38,872 nucleotides of DNA from Pseudomonadota bacterium (lineage in GTDB: Bacteria > Pseudomonadota > Alphaproteobacteria > Acetobacterales > Acetobacteraceae). The notes under the pieces were generated by a model. The model saw only the letters and a list, made by a program, of their open reading frames with translations, was not told where the DNA came from and made no database searches. Location of the stretch: positions 1 to 38,872 of the forward strand of contig JAJZGI010000016.1 of the NCBI GenBank assembly GCA_021798575.1. The letters are read 5' to 3'. A program made the translations under genes and the position numbers. Positions 1 through 7,724 of the stretch are shown here, one piece after another; the first letter of the stretch is position 1; the number at the start of each line of letters is the position of its first letter.

Positions 1-84
1 GACCTCTGGGTAAAACGCGATTTCAGCGAGGGCGGCGCGATGCCATGCCCAGGCGGCTATGTCAAACGGCTGCGCCTATGCTAG
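1..84 (+). CDS. possible C-terminal end of an upstream gene (partial)
   Basis: Frame 1 is open from the window edge to a TAG at 82-84 and encodes 27 residues, starting DLWVKRDFSEGG and ending YVKRLRLC. I do not recognise the product. The stop coincides with the first bases of the palindromic repeat at 81-116, as is common when such elements abut gene ends. Frame 2 closes at once, and frame 3 runs on into aroA antisense or overlap noise. It may equally be non-coding, since 27 residues without a recognised motif prove little. Confidence 0.2.
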   Translation, partial: DLWVKRDFSEGGAMPCPGGYVKRLRLC

Positions 85-116
85 AGCACGATGACTTTGC
101 ATCCATCATGCTCCAG
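81..116. repeat. imperfect palindrome, candidate intergenic repeat element
   Basis: Arms 81-93 (CTAGAGCACGATG) and 104-116 (CATCATGCTCCAG) are inverted repeats of 13 bases with two mismatches around a 10-base loop. The GAGCA-GATG / CATCATGCTC pattern resembles short palindromic intergenic repeats common in alphaproteobacterial genomes. That resemblance is from memory and the family is not established here. It lies next to the stronger hairpin at 129-185, and the two may form one mosaic element. Confidence 0.45.
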
Positions 117-128
117 CCTTCGTTTGGC

Positions 129-185
129 GATCAATTCCATTGGTTTGAATCGGGTCTGCCGACTCGATTCAAACCAATATTGATC
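129..185. repeat. long near-perfect hairpin just upstream of aroA
   Basis: Bases 139-156 pair with 161-178 as an 18-bp stem containing one G-T wobble (153/164) and a 4-base loop TGCC (157-160). The outer arms GATCAAT (129-135) and ATTGATC (179-185) extend the stem past a 3-base bulge (136-138). Three GANTC sites lie inside it (147-151, 161-165, 166-170). There is no T-tract on the plus side, so it is not a classic intrinsic terminator. It ends 13 bases before the aroA ATG and could be a repeat element, an mRNA structure or a protein-binding site. Confidence 0.7.
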
Positions 186-198
186 TGGTCCGCCCGGC

Positions 199-1524
199 AT
201 GGAGACCTCGCAACCGACCCCTCTGGCCGCCAGCCGCCCGGCCAGTCCGCTCAGCGGGATCATCGATATTCCCGGCGATAAATCGATCAGCCACCGGGCG
301 TTGATGTTCGCCGCATTGGCGGTCGGCCAGAGCCGGATTACCGGCCTGCTGGAGGGTGAGGATGTGCTGCGCACCGCCGCCGCGATGCGCGCGCTGGGGG
401 CCGAGATCAGCCGCGATGGTGCGGACTGGCTCGTCGCCGGGCGCGGGATCGGCGGGCTCACCGCGCCCGATGACGTGCTGGACATGGGCAATTCCGGCAC
501 CGCCGCACGGCTGCTCGCGGGGATTCTCGCCACGCATGATCTCTACGCCGTGATGACCGGCGATGCGAGCCTGCGCCGGCGCCCGATGCGCCGGGTGATC
601 GACCCGCTGGTTGAGACCGGCGCCGTGTTCACCGCGCGGACGGGCGGGCGGCTGCCGCTGTGCGTCCAGGGCGCGCGCGATGCGCTGCCCATTACCTATC
701 GCCTGCCGGTTGCCTCGGCACAGGTGAAATCCGCCATTCTGCTGGCCGGGTTGAACGCCAGAGGCGTCACCCAGGTGGAGGAGCCGGAGCCGACGCGCGA
801 CCATTCGGAGAATATGCTGCGGCACTTCGGCGCGCAGGTGAGCGTGACGCCTGCGGGCCATGGCAATATCATCCGCCTGACCGGCCAGCCGGAGCTGCGC
901 GCCGCCGATGTGATGGTGCCGGGCGATCCATCCTCCGCCGCCTTCCCGCTCGTCGCCGCGTTGCTGGTCGAGGGCTCGGAGATCACGCTGCGCAATATCG
1001 GCCTGAACCCGTTGCGCACCGGCCTGCTGGACTGCCTACGGGAGATGGGTGCGAGGCTGGAGATTGTGAACGCGCACAGCGCGGGCGACGAACCGGTGGG
1101 GGACATATTGGTGCGGCATTCCACCCTGAAGGGGATCGACGTGCCCGCCGGGGTGGCGCCGCGCATGATCGATGAATATCCTATCCTCGCCGTCGCCTGC
1201 GCCGCCGCGCATGGCACCTCACGCCTGCGCGGGCTGGCCGAGCTGCGCGTGAAGGAGAGCGACCGGCTCACTGGCACCGCCGCGATGCTGCGCGCGGGTG
1301 GGGTGCGCGTGGAGATCGAGGCGGATGATTTGATTATCCATGGTGGGAGCGCGCCGGGCGGCGGCCTGGTGGAGACGCAGATGGACCACCGGCTGGCGAT
1401 GAGCGCGCTTATCCTCGGCCAGATGACCGACGACACCATGCGGATCGACGATGCGCGGTTCATCGACACGTCCTTCCCCGGTTTTGTCGCGCTGATGCGC
1501 GGCCTGGGTGCTTTGATTTCATGA
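199..1524 (+). CDS. aroA: 3-phosphoshikimate 1-carboxyvinyltransferase (EPSP synthase)
   Basis: The 441-residue protein transfers the enolpyruvyl group of PEP to shikimate-3-phosphate, the sixth step of the shikimate pathway in the cytoplasm. The N-terminal substrate-binding motif [12 protein letters not shown] is at residues 25-36 (K28, R33). The PEP-binding loop reads [12 protein letters not shown]. It keeps glycine where glyphosate-tolerant CP4-type enzymes carry alanine, so it resembles the Bacillus form. [15 protein letters not shown] and LRVKESDRL, near the catalytic Asp and Lys/Glu, are intact. Length is normal for the family. The ATG at 199 has no clear Shine-Dalgarno sequence and follows the hairpin at 129-185 closely. 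The stop overlaps the cmk start by 4 bases (ATGA), so the two genes are probably translationally coupled. Confidence 0.97.
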   Translation: METSQPTPLAASRPASPLSGIIDIPGDKSISHRALMFAALAVGQSRITGLLEGEDVLRTAAAMRALGAEISRDGADWLVAGRGIGGLTAPDDVLDMGNSGTAARLLAGILATHDLYAVMTGDASLRRRPMRRVIDPLVETGAVFTARTGGRLPLCVQGARDALPITYRLPVASAQVKSAILLAGLNARGVTQVEEPEPTRDHSENMLRHFGAQVSVTPAGHGNIIRLTGQPELRAADVMVPGDPSSAAFPLVAALLVEGSEITLRNIGLNPLRTGLLDCLREMGARLEIVNAHSAGDEPVGDILVRHSTLKGIDVPAGVAPRMIDEYPILAVACAAAHGTSRLRGLAELRVKESDRLTGTAAMLRAGGVRVEIEADDLIIHGGSAPGGGLVETQMDHRLAMSALILGQMTDDTMRIDDARFIDTSFPGFVALMRGLGALIS

Positions 1525-2144
1525 TCATCGCGATCGACGGCCCGGCGGCGGCCGGCAAGGGCACACTGGCGCGCCGCTTGGCCGCGGCGCTGGGCCTGCC
1601 GTACCTCGACACCGGGTTGCTCTACCGCGCGGTGGCACGCCGCGTGCTAGATGCGGGCCGCAACCCCGCCGACCCGCAGGCCGCGGCTGAGGCGGCGAGA
1701 TCCCTCACCCAGGCCGACCTCGCGCGCGGCGACCTGCGCGGCGGTGCGGCGGACAAGGCCGCGAGTCAGGTTGCCTCCATCCCCGCCGTGCGCACCGCGC
1801 TGCTGGAATATCAGCGCAAATTCGGCACCGAGAATGGCGCGGTGCTGGATGGGCGGGACATCGGCACGATCATCTTCCCCAATGCCGATGTGAAGCTGTT
1901 TGTCACCGCCAGCCTGGATGCGAGGGCGCTGCGGCGGCACCATGAGCTGAGCGCGCGTGGCCAAGGGCTCACCTTGCATGAGGTGCGCGCCGAGCTCGCC
2001 GCGCGCGACGCGGCGGATGCCAACCGCAAGGCAGCACCGCTGATCGCCGCGGCGGATGCGACGCTGTTCGACACCACCGAAATGAGCGCGGAGGCCGCCT
2101 TTACCGCCGCACTCGCACTGGTACGCGCCAAAAACGACGTTTGA
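1521..2144 (+). CDS. cmk: cytidylate kinase
   Basis: The 207-residue protein phosphorylates CMP and dCMP with ATP to give the diphosphates for RNA, DNA and lipid precursors. The P-loop GPAAAGKGT sits at residues 7-15. [14 protein letters not shown] (NMP-binding), [13 protein letters not shown] and a lid-type segment [13 protein letters not shown] follow in the usual order. The start overlaps the aroA stop by 4 bases. In many proteobacteria rpsA follows cmk. Here the next gene is dnaN after 108 bases, so the usual partner is missing from this place. Confidence 0.96.
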   Translation: MIIAIDGPAAAGKGTLARRLAAALGLPYLDTGLLYRAVARRVLDAGRNPADPQAAAEAARSLTQADLARGDLRGGAADKAASQVASIPAVRTALLEYQRKFGTENGAVLDGRDIGTIIFPNADVKLFVTASLDARALRRHHELSARGQGLTLHEVRAELAARDAADANRKAAPLIAAADATLFDTTEMSAEAAFTAALALVRAKNDV

Positions 2145-2252
2145 CCGCGCGCAAAACCGCACCTTCCCTATCCTGGCGCGCCTTGCTACGGTAATGGGCG
2201 AATCGGACCTCGAATATCGGGCATAAGAAGTTTTACCGTCTGGAAGGGTATC

Positions 2253-3377
2253 ATGAAGTTCAAGGCCGACCGCGCCACGCTGATGAAGTCACTGGCCCAT
2301 GTGCAGAACGTGGTCGAGAAACGCAACACCATTCCCATTCTGGCCAATGTGCTGCTGGCCGTGCGCGATGGCAGGCTGAGCATCGCCGCGACCGACCTTG
2401 AGATCGCCCTGCTCGAGGAGGTGCCCGCCGAGACCAGCCGCAACGGCGCGATTACCGTGCCGGCCGCCACATTGTTCGAGATCGTGCGCCGCCAGCCGGA
2501 CAATGCGATGATCGAACTGGACCACCCGGGCGGAGATGCGCAGCTAGGCCTGCGCGCCGGGCGCTACACCACCAGCCTGGTGGCGCTCAGCGTCGATGAA
2601 TTTCCCAAGCTCGACGCTGGCAAGCTCTCGCACCAGTTCATGCTGCCCGCGCAGGAATTGCGCGGGTTGATCGACCGGACCCGGTTTGCCATCAGCACCG
2701 AGGAGACACGCTATTACCTAAATGGCATCTATCTGCACGCGGCGGAGGCGGATTCGGGCCCGGTGCTGCGCGCCGTGGCGACTGATGGCCACCGGCTGGC
2801 GAGGGTTGAGGAGCCGATCCCGCAGGGTGCGGCGGGAATGCCCGGCATCATCATCCCGCGCAAGACGATCAATGAATTGCGCAAGCTGCTGGATGAGGTT
2901 TCCGGCGAGATCGAAGTGGCGCTCTCAGAGACCCGCATCCAGTTCACCATCGGCAGCCTGCGGCTCACCAGCAAGCTGATCGACGGCACCTTCCCCGATT
3001 ATGACCGCGTGATCCCACGCGGGAATGACAAGGTGCTGCGCGTGGACAAGAAGGATTTCAACGACGCGGTCGGGCGGGTGTCTGCCATCAGCGCCGAGCG
3101 CCACCGCCCGGTGAAGCTCTCCCTGGCGAAGGACCTGCTGGTGATCTCGGCTGCCAGCCCGGAGCAGGGCACGGCATCGGAAGAGCTTGGCCCTGAGCTG
3201 GTGGACTATCAGTTCGGCCCGCTGGAGATCGGCTTTCAGGCGCGTTATCTCTCGGATGTGACCGAGCAGATCCGCGGCAAGGTGGAGTTCGTCTTCGCCG
3301 ATGGTGCGGCGCCTACATTGGTGCGCGACCAGGATGACACCGGTGCCGTGTATGTTCTCATGCCGATGCGGGTCTGA
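2253..3377 (+). CDS. dnaN: DNA polymerase III subunit beta (sliding clamp)
   Basis: The 374-residue protein forms the ring-shaped dimer that tethers polymerase III to DNA. The full three-domain length is present. Recognisable stretches are EKRNTIPILANVLL near the N-terminus, ATDLEI, YYLNGIYLH, VATDGHRLA in the middle domain, GTFPDYDRVIP, and the C-terminal YVLMPMRV that borders the partner-binding pocket. The ATG is preceded by a good Shine-Dalgarno GGAAGG at 2242-2247. Neither dnaA nor gyrB flanks it, and no TTATCCACA-type DnaA boxes are visible in 2145-2252. This copy is therefore away from the classical dnaA-dnaN-recF-gyrB origin cluster. recF follows after a strong hairpin. Confidence 0.98.
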   Translation: MKFKADRATLMKSLAHVQNVVEKRNTIPILANVLLAVRDGRLSIAATDLEIALLEEVPAETSRNGAITVPAATLFEIVRRQPDNAMIELDHPGGDAQLGLRAGRYTTSLVALSVDEFPKLDAGKLSHQFMLPAQELRGLIDRTRFAISTEETRYYLNGIYLHAAEADSGPVLRAVATDGHRLARVEEPIPQGAAGMPGIIIPRKTINELRKLLDEVSGEIEVALSETRIQFTIGSLRLTSKLIDGTFPDYDRVIPRGNDKVLRVDKKDFNDAVGRVSAISAERHRPVKLSLAKDLLVISAASPEQGTASEELGPELVDYQFGPLEIGFQARYLSDVTEQIRGKVEFVFADGAAPTLVRDQDDTGAVYVLMPMRV

Positions 3378-3413
3378 ACCCAACGGTCATAAAGAATGAC
3401 CGTTGGGTTCAGG
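3373..3413. terminator. strong hairpin overlapping the dnaN stop (terminator-like, no T-tract)
   Basis: TGAACCCAACGGTCAT (3375-3390) and its exact complement (3396-3411) form a 16-bp stem around the loop AAAGA. One more C-G pair and a T-G wobble extend it. The stop codon TGA (3375-3377) is inside the stem. No run of T follows (AGGCTTAGGTTTGG). It may be a Rho-assisted or structural 3' end that separates dnaN from recF, or a repeat remnant. The 9-mer GAACCCAAC occurs again at 3454-3462. Confidence 0.6.
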
Positions 3414-3457
3414 CTTAGGTTTGGTGCGCGGCTGTCCTGCCAACCCTGCGCGCGAAC

Positions 3458-3498
3458 CCAACCGCCTGCGATGAGGAGTGATCATCTGCGGCGGTTGG
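3458..3498 (+). promoter_or_regulatory. inverted repeat ending one base before the recF start codon
   Basis: CCAACCGCC (3458-3466) and GGCGGTTGG (3490-3498) are perfect 9-base inverted repeats with a 23-base loop. The loop contains AGGAG (3474-3478), the only Shine-Dalgarno-like sequence nearby, 21 bases before the GTG. A folded stem would bring this AGGAG closer in space to the start codon. That regulatory role is inference. Confidence 0.35.
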
Positions 3499-3499
3499 T

Positions 3500-4612
3500 G
3501 TGACGACGGAACTGACCCGCCTGACGCTCACCGATTTTCGCTCCTATCGGGCGCTGCGTTTCAACCCTGTCGGACGGATCAATGTTTTCGCCGGGCCGAA
3601 TGGTACGGGCAAGACCAATTTGCTGGAGGCGGTCTCGCTGCTCGTGCCGGGACGCGGCCTGCGCGGGGCAAAATTCTCGGAATTCGCGCGCCGGGGCGAG
3701 GATGCATCCCCCAACTGGGCCGTGGCGGCGCGGCTGCACGCGGATGATAGTTTCGAGATCGGCACGGGCACCGCGGAGAACGCACCCGAGCGCCGGGTGT
3801 TTCAGCTAAACGGAGCCACGCCGCGCGCGCAGTCCGAGATCGCGGCCAGGCTCGCCGCCGTCTGGCTCACCCCGCAGATGGACCGGCTGTTCACCGATTC
3901 CGCCTCCGGCCGACGGCGATTCCTGGACCGGCTGGTGATCGCCCTGGTGCCCACCCATGCGCGCGAGATCGCCGGGTTTGAGGCGGCAGCCGCGCAGCGC
4001 AACCGGCTGTTGCAGGAGAATCCGGACCCGACCTGGCTCGCCGGGCTGGAAGATGCGATGGCGCGCCACGCCGTGGCCGCGACCGCGACGCGCGCCGAGC
4101 TGATCAGCCGACTGAACGCCACGCTGGCGGCGGGCGCGGCGGACCCGTTTCCGCGCGTTCAACTCGCGTTGCGCTGCGTGATTGGGGAAAGGCTGCGCGC
4201 CAGCCCGGCCCTGGCGGCGGAGGACGCGCTGCGCGGCATCTATGCCCGGGCGCGCCGCGAGGATGCGACCCAGCGTGGCGCTGGCACCGGGCCGCAGCGG
4301 GCCGACCTCGTGATTCTGGATGCGCACAGCGGCCGCGGGGCGGAGCATTCCTCCACCGGGCAGCAGAAATCCATGCTCATCGGCATCGTGCTGGGCCACG
4401 CCGCGCTGATCGCCACGACGCGCGGCACGGCACCGCTGCTGCTGCTGGACGAGCCGCTCGTGCATCTGGACGCGCCGCACCGCGCCGCACTCTTTGCCGC
4501 GCTGGAGAGCCTCAACCTCACGGCGTGGCTCACCGGCACCGACGCCGAGCCATTCGCGCCGCTGCGGGGTGAGATTTACACGATCCGTGAGGGCTCTATA
4601 GACCCGCTATGA
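3500..4612 (+). CDS. recF: DNA replication and repair protein RecF
   Basis: The 370-residue SMC/ABC-type ATPase loads RecA at single-strand gaps with RecO and RecR. Walker A is FAGPNGTGKTN near residues 30-40. The ABC signature-like STGQQKSMLIGIVLGHA and Walker B LLLLDEPLVHLD are at the C-terminal end, as in the family. The start is GTG: an in-frame TGA at 3479 rules out anything further upstream, and the conserved LTLTDFRSYRAL begins at residue 8. No Shine-Dalgarno sequence lies at normal distance. The gene follows dnaN, as in most bacteria, but gyrB is absent downstream. The stop overlaps the next ATG by 4 bases. Confidence 0.95.
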   Translation: MTTELTRLTLTDFRSYRALRFNPVGRINVFAGPNGTGKTNLLEAVSLLVPGRGLRGAKFSEFARRGEDASPNWAVAARLHADDSFEIGTGTAENAPERRVFQLNGATPRAQSEIAARLAAVWLTPQMDRLFTDSASGRRRFLDRLVIALVPTHAREIAGFEAAAAQRNRLLQENPDPTWLAGLEDAMARHAVAATATRAELISRLNATLAAGAADPFPRVQLALRCVIGERLRASPALAAEDALRGIYARARREDATQRGAGTGPQRADLVILDAHSGRGAEHSSTGQQKSMLIGIVLGHAALIATTRGTAPLLLLDEPLVHLDAPHRAALFAALESLNLTAWLTGTDAEPFAPLRGEIYTIREGSIDPL

Positions 4613-5421
4613 GAATCCTGATGCTCGGCGACCTGCTCGGCCGCTCCGGCCGAGAGGCCGCTATCAACGCCCTGCCGGAATTGCGCAGGCAGTTGCGGCT
4701 CGATTTTGTGAGCGTGAACGCGGAAAACGCCAGCCACGGCTTTGGCCTGGCGCCAGACATGGCCGCCGCACTCTTCGCCGCCGGGGCGGATGTGATCACG
4801 CTGGGCAACCACGCATGGGATCGGCGCGAGATCATCCCCTATATCGCGCAGGAGAAGCGGCTGCTGCGCCCGCTCAACTTCCCGCCCGGGACGCCCGGTG
4901 CGGGGAGCGCTATTTTCACCCTGCCGGACGGGCGCAGAATTCTGGTGGCGCAGGCCATCGGCAGGCTGTTCATGGAGGCGATGGACTGCCCGTTTCAGGC
5001 GGTGGAGGCACTGCTCAGCCGCCACCGGATGGGGGGGCAGCTCCACGCGGCGATTATCGATTTCCACGCCGAGGCCAGCTCCGAGAAGATGGCGTTCGGC
5101 CATGCTTTCGATGGCAGGGTCTCGGCGATTACCGGCACGCATACGCATATCCCCAGCGCCGACCACCAGATTCTACCCAACGGCACCGCCTATGCCACCG
5201 ACCTTGGCATGTGTGGGGATTATGACAGCGTGATCGGCATGGCCAAGGCCCCGGCGATAGCGCGGTTCATCCGCAAGATGCCGACCGAGCGGCTGGCACC
5301 GGCGGAGGGCCCCGCCACGCTGTGCGGCGCGTTCATCGAGACCGCCGATTCCGGGCTGGGGCTGCGGATCGAGCCGGTTCGGCTGGGTGGCCGCCTTAAC
5401 CCGGTGATGCCACAGGTTTAG
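4609..5421 (+). CDS. TIGR00282/YmdB-family metallophosphoesterase
   Basis: The 270-residue cytoplasmic protein belongs to the family of Bacillus YmdB, a 2',3'-cyclic nucleotide phosphodiesterase. Metal-binding motifs are visible in order: MLGDLLGRSGR at the N-terminus, VNAENASHG, TLGNHAWDRRE, IIDFHAEASSEK and GTHTHIPSAD, ending with the GMCGDYDSVIG segment. All expected His, Asp and Asn ligands appear present. It overlaps recF by 4 bases and is probably the last gene of the dnaN-recF unit. Its stop codon overlaps that of tolB on the opposite strand. The biological substrate in this group is not known to me. Confidence 0.9.
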   Translation: MRILMLGDLLGRSGREAAINALPELRRQLRLDFVSVNAENASHGFGLAPDMAAALFAAGADVITLGNHAWDRREIIPYIAQEKRLLRPLNFPPGTPGAGSAIFTLPDGRRILVAQAIGRLFMEAMDCPFQAVEALLSRHRMGGQLHAAIIDFHAEASSEKMAFGHAFDGRVSAITGTHTHIPSADHQILPNGTAYATDLGMCGDYDSVIGMAKAPAIARFIRKMPTERLAPAEGPATLCGAFIETADSGLGLRIEPVRLGGRLNPVMPQV

Positions 5422-6785
5422 GTGAGCAGCGGGCCCCATGAAGGGTCGGACGCGTAGGTCGGCGTATCCACCAGGCGCTCGTTGAAGCCGTCGATCCCGA
5501 TGGTGACGAGCCGGGAGCTGTGCCCGTCCTCGGTCGGGGTCTGGCGATAGAACATGAGCACCCGGCCATTCGGGCAGAAGCTGGAGCCGCCGACCAGGAA
5601 ACCCTGCGAGAGGATACGCTCGCCCGAGCCATCGGGCTGCATCACGCCGATGGAGAAGCCGCCCGCACCCCAGAACGTGTAGGTGATGAGGTCGCCGGTT
5701 GGGCTCCAGCAGGGCTCGGCATATTGCCCTGGGCCGAAGCTGATGCGCTGCACGTTGGAGCCATCGGCGGACATGACGAAGAGCTGCTGGTTGCCGTCGC
5801 GGTCGGAGTTGAAGACGATCTGGCTGCCATCGGGCGAATAGCAGGGGGTAACGTTGATCGAGGTGGAGTCCGTGAGGTCCGTCTCGCCCGCGCCATCCAG
5901 GCCCACCTTGATGATTGCAGCACCGCCATTGCGTGAGACCGACATCAGCAGCGAGTTGCCATCCGGCGAGAAGCGCGGGCCGATGGTCATGTGGCCGAAC
6001 GCGCCGACCAGCGTCTGCGCGCCGGTTTGCAGATCGAACAGATAGACCCTGGGGTCGTTGCCCTGAAAGCTCACAAAGGCGAGCTGCTGGCGGGTGGGGT
6101 TATATTCCGGCGAGAGCGCCATCCAGGAGCCGTCCGTCAGGAACTGGTTGTTGGCGCCGTCATAGTCCATCACCGCCAGGCGGCGGATACGGCTCGTCAC
6201 CGGCCCGGCCTCGGAGATATAAGCGACCCGGGAGTCGAAATAGCCCTTCTCGCCGATGATCTGCTGGTACACGACGTCGCCGATGATGTGGGCGATGCGC
6301 CGCCAGTTGGCCGCCGTGGTGGTGTAGGCGGTGCCCTGCACCTGCGCCTGCTGGGAGACGCTCCAGAGCCGGAATTCCACCCGCAGCTGGCCGCCGCCCT
6401 GGTCTGTCACATCCCCGGTGATGAGGTCCTGCGCGCCCAGGATCGACCAGTTCTGCCACACCGGCACGCCGTTGACGACCGAGTTGGGCACGAAGCTCGT
6501 CGGGTCTATCGCGCGGAACAGGCCGCAGTGGTTGAGATCATCGGTCAAAACCCCGCTGATCTGCGCGCCGATGGAGGATGGCGCGCCGGATGGGTCGGTG
6601 AAGGTCATGATGGCGATGGGGGTCGGCGCGCTCTGCGCGCCGGAGACATCGATGGCCGGGCCGCTGTTGACCACCGGCGCGCCGCCCAGGGCGGTCTGGC
6701 CGAAGGCCGACTGGGCGATGAGGCCAGCCGCCCCGCTGCCCAGCAGCGCACGGCGGGAGAATGGCGATAATTTAACTGGCTTCAT
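5418..6785 (-). CDS. tolB: Tol-Pal system periplasmic protein TolB
   Basis: The 455-residue periplasmic beta-propeller couples Pal and the outer membrane to TolA during constriction. The N-terminus has FSRRALLGSG followed by a hydrophobic stretch ending AQSAFGQ. The twin-arginine motif hints at Tat rather than Sec export, unlike enterobacterial TolB. An N-terminal domain (IAIMTFTD, LTDDLNHCGLFRAID) is followed by repeated propeller blades of the type FSPDGNSLLMS, YSPDGSQIVFNSDRDG and WSPTGDLITYT. The Shine-Dalgarno GAGAGG lies about 5 bases before the ATG, and tolA ends 9 bases upstream. TolB is the last gene of the yebC-to-tolB operon. Its stop overlaps the convergent ymdB-like stop. Confidence 0.96.
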   Translation of the reverse strand: MKPVKLSPFSRRALLGSGAAGLIAQSAFGQTALGGAPVVNSGPAIDVSGAQSAPTPIAIMTFTDPSGAPSSIGAQISGVLTDDLNHCGLFRAIDPTSFVPNSVVNGVPVWQNWSILGAQDLITGDVTDQGGGQLRVEFRLWSVSQQAQVQGTAYTTTAANWRRIAHIIGDVVYQQIIGEKGYFDSRVAYISEAGPVTSRIRRLAVMDYDGANNQFLTDGSWMALSPEYNPTRQQLAFVSFQGNDPRVYLFDLQTGAQTLVGAFGHMTIGPRFSPDGNSLLMSVSRNGGAAIIKVGLDGAGETDLTDSTSINVTPCYSPDGSQIVFNSDRDGNQQLFVMSADGSNVQRISFGPGQYAEPCWSPTGDLITYTFWGAGGFSIGVMQPDGSGERILSQGFLVGGSSFCPNGRVLMFYRQTPTEDGHSSRLVTIGIDGFNERLVDTPTYASDPSWGPLLT

Positions 6786-6794
6786 AAATACCTC

Positions 6795-7694
6795 TCACGG
6801 GGTGAAATCGAACAAAAAGGTCTGGTTCTTGCCCAGCATATAGGACGGCAGCGGCAGAGTTGCGCATTGATAATTCATCACCGCGTTGATCGCGTCGTTG
6901 GCATAGGCCGCCTGGAGTGGGTCGCTGAGCTTGGCCTGGTCCTGTGGTGCCACCACGGCCTCGCGCACGGTGCCGGTGGCATCCGTCGTCACCAGCAGCT
7001 CGATGTTGAAATTCTGCACGCCGGGTGCGCCCGCATCGATGTTCCAGCAGGGCCGGACATGCGCGCCGATGGCGTCGCGGTCGGCGCCTGTGAGGCCGGA
7101 GTTGGACGTGCTCTGGGTGGAGCCGCCGCCATTGGGCGCGCCGCCTTGCTGCGGATTATAGGTGCTGGTCGGCGGTTTTGTCTGTTTTTGCAGCGCCTTC
7201 AGGTTCATCAGCGTGTTGAGCACACTCGAGCTGAGCGGCACGGGCTTATGTACCTTGTGCTTCTGGTGCAGGGGGCTCTTTACCGGCTGCGGCGGTGGCG
7301 GCTTGTGGATGACTCGCGGCTGCGGGGGTGGCGGCGGCGTTTTTATCGCCGGTTTGGTCGGCTGTGGGGGCGGCGGCTTTGGCAATGGCTGCGCCACGGC
7401 GGGCTGGACCGCCTTTGACGGCGGGGGCGGTGGCGGCGGTGGTGGCGGTGGCGCCACATTCGGCCGTGGCTTGGGCGGCGTTTTGGTCAGCGCCGCCTGC
7501 TTGATGGTTTTCGTGTTGGACTGCGCCGCCACCTTGCCGGGCGCGGTGGCCTGCTGCGGCGCGGCGGGGCCCACCAGGTCCAGGCTCACGCTGTCATCGG
7601 CCGAGGAGTTGAGCTTCATCGGGGGCAGCGCGATGATCGCCGCCAGCACAAGGGCCAGATGCAACGCGAATGAGATGATCGCGCTACGGCGCAT
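6795..7694 (-). CDS. tolA: TolA-like / TonB-family energy-transducing protein, proline-rich
   Basis: The protein is about 299 residues. It spans the periplasm and passes the energy of the TolQ-TolR motor to TolB and Pal. A single N-terminal transmembrane segment (AIISFALHLALVLAAIIAL) is followed by a long Pro/Lys/Gln-rich spacer. This replaces the Ala/Lys helical domain of enterobacterial TolA and includes eleven consecutive prolines (bases 7419-7451). The C-terminal globular domain includes GAHVRPCWNIDAG, LLVTTDATGTV and NAVMNYQCATLPLP. I prefer the ATG at 7694. A TTG at 7706 in the same frame, with AGG about 10 bases before it, is an alternative. It lies between tolR and tolB in the operon. 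Confidence 0.9.
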   Translation of the reverse strand: MRRSAIISFALHLALVLAAIIALPPMKLNSSADDSVSLDLVGPAAPQQATAPGKVAAQSNTKTIKQAALTKTPPKPRPNVAPPPPPPPPPPPSKAVQPAVAQPLPKPPPPQPTKPAIKTPPPPPQPRVIHKPPPPQPVKSPLHQKHKVHKPVPLSSSVLNTLMNLKALQKQTKPPTSTYNPQQGGAPNGGGSTQSTSNSGLTGADRDAIGAHVRPCWNIDAGAPGVQNFNIELLVTTDATGTVREAVVAPQDQAKLSDPLQAAYANDAINAVMNYQCATLPLPSYMLGKNQTFLFDFTP

Positions 7695-7724
7695 GTCCCG
7701 GTCCAAAATATAATCCTCGCCCGG

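Noticed and set aside
81-861. Long minus-strand open frames over the aroA 5' half
   Set aside because: They are antisense shadows of a GC-rich gene: Arg/Ala/Pro/Ser-rich, without motif, and fully covered by intact aroA on the plus strand.
2145-2252. Possible replication origin next to dnaN
   Set aside because: No DnaA boxes, AT-rich unwinding element or dnaA gene are visible.
7162-7713. Glycine-rich plus-strand frame
   Set aside because: It is the antisense of the TolA proline-rich region; its glycine runs mirror the proline codons.
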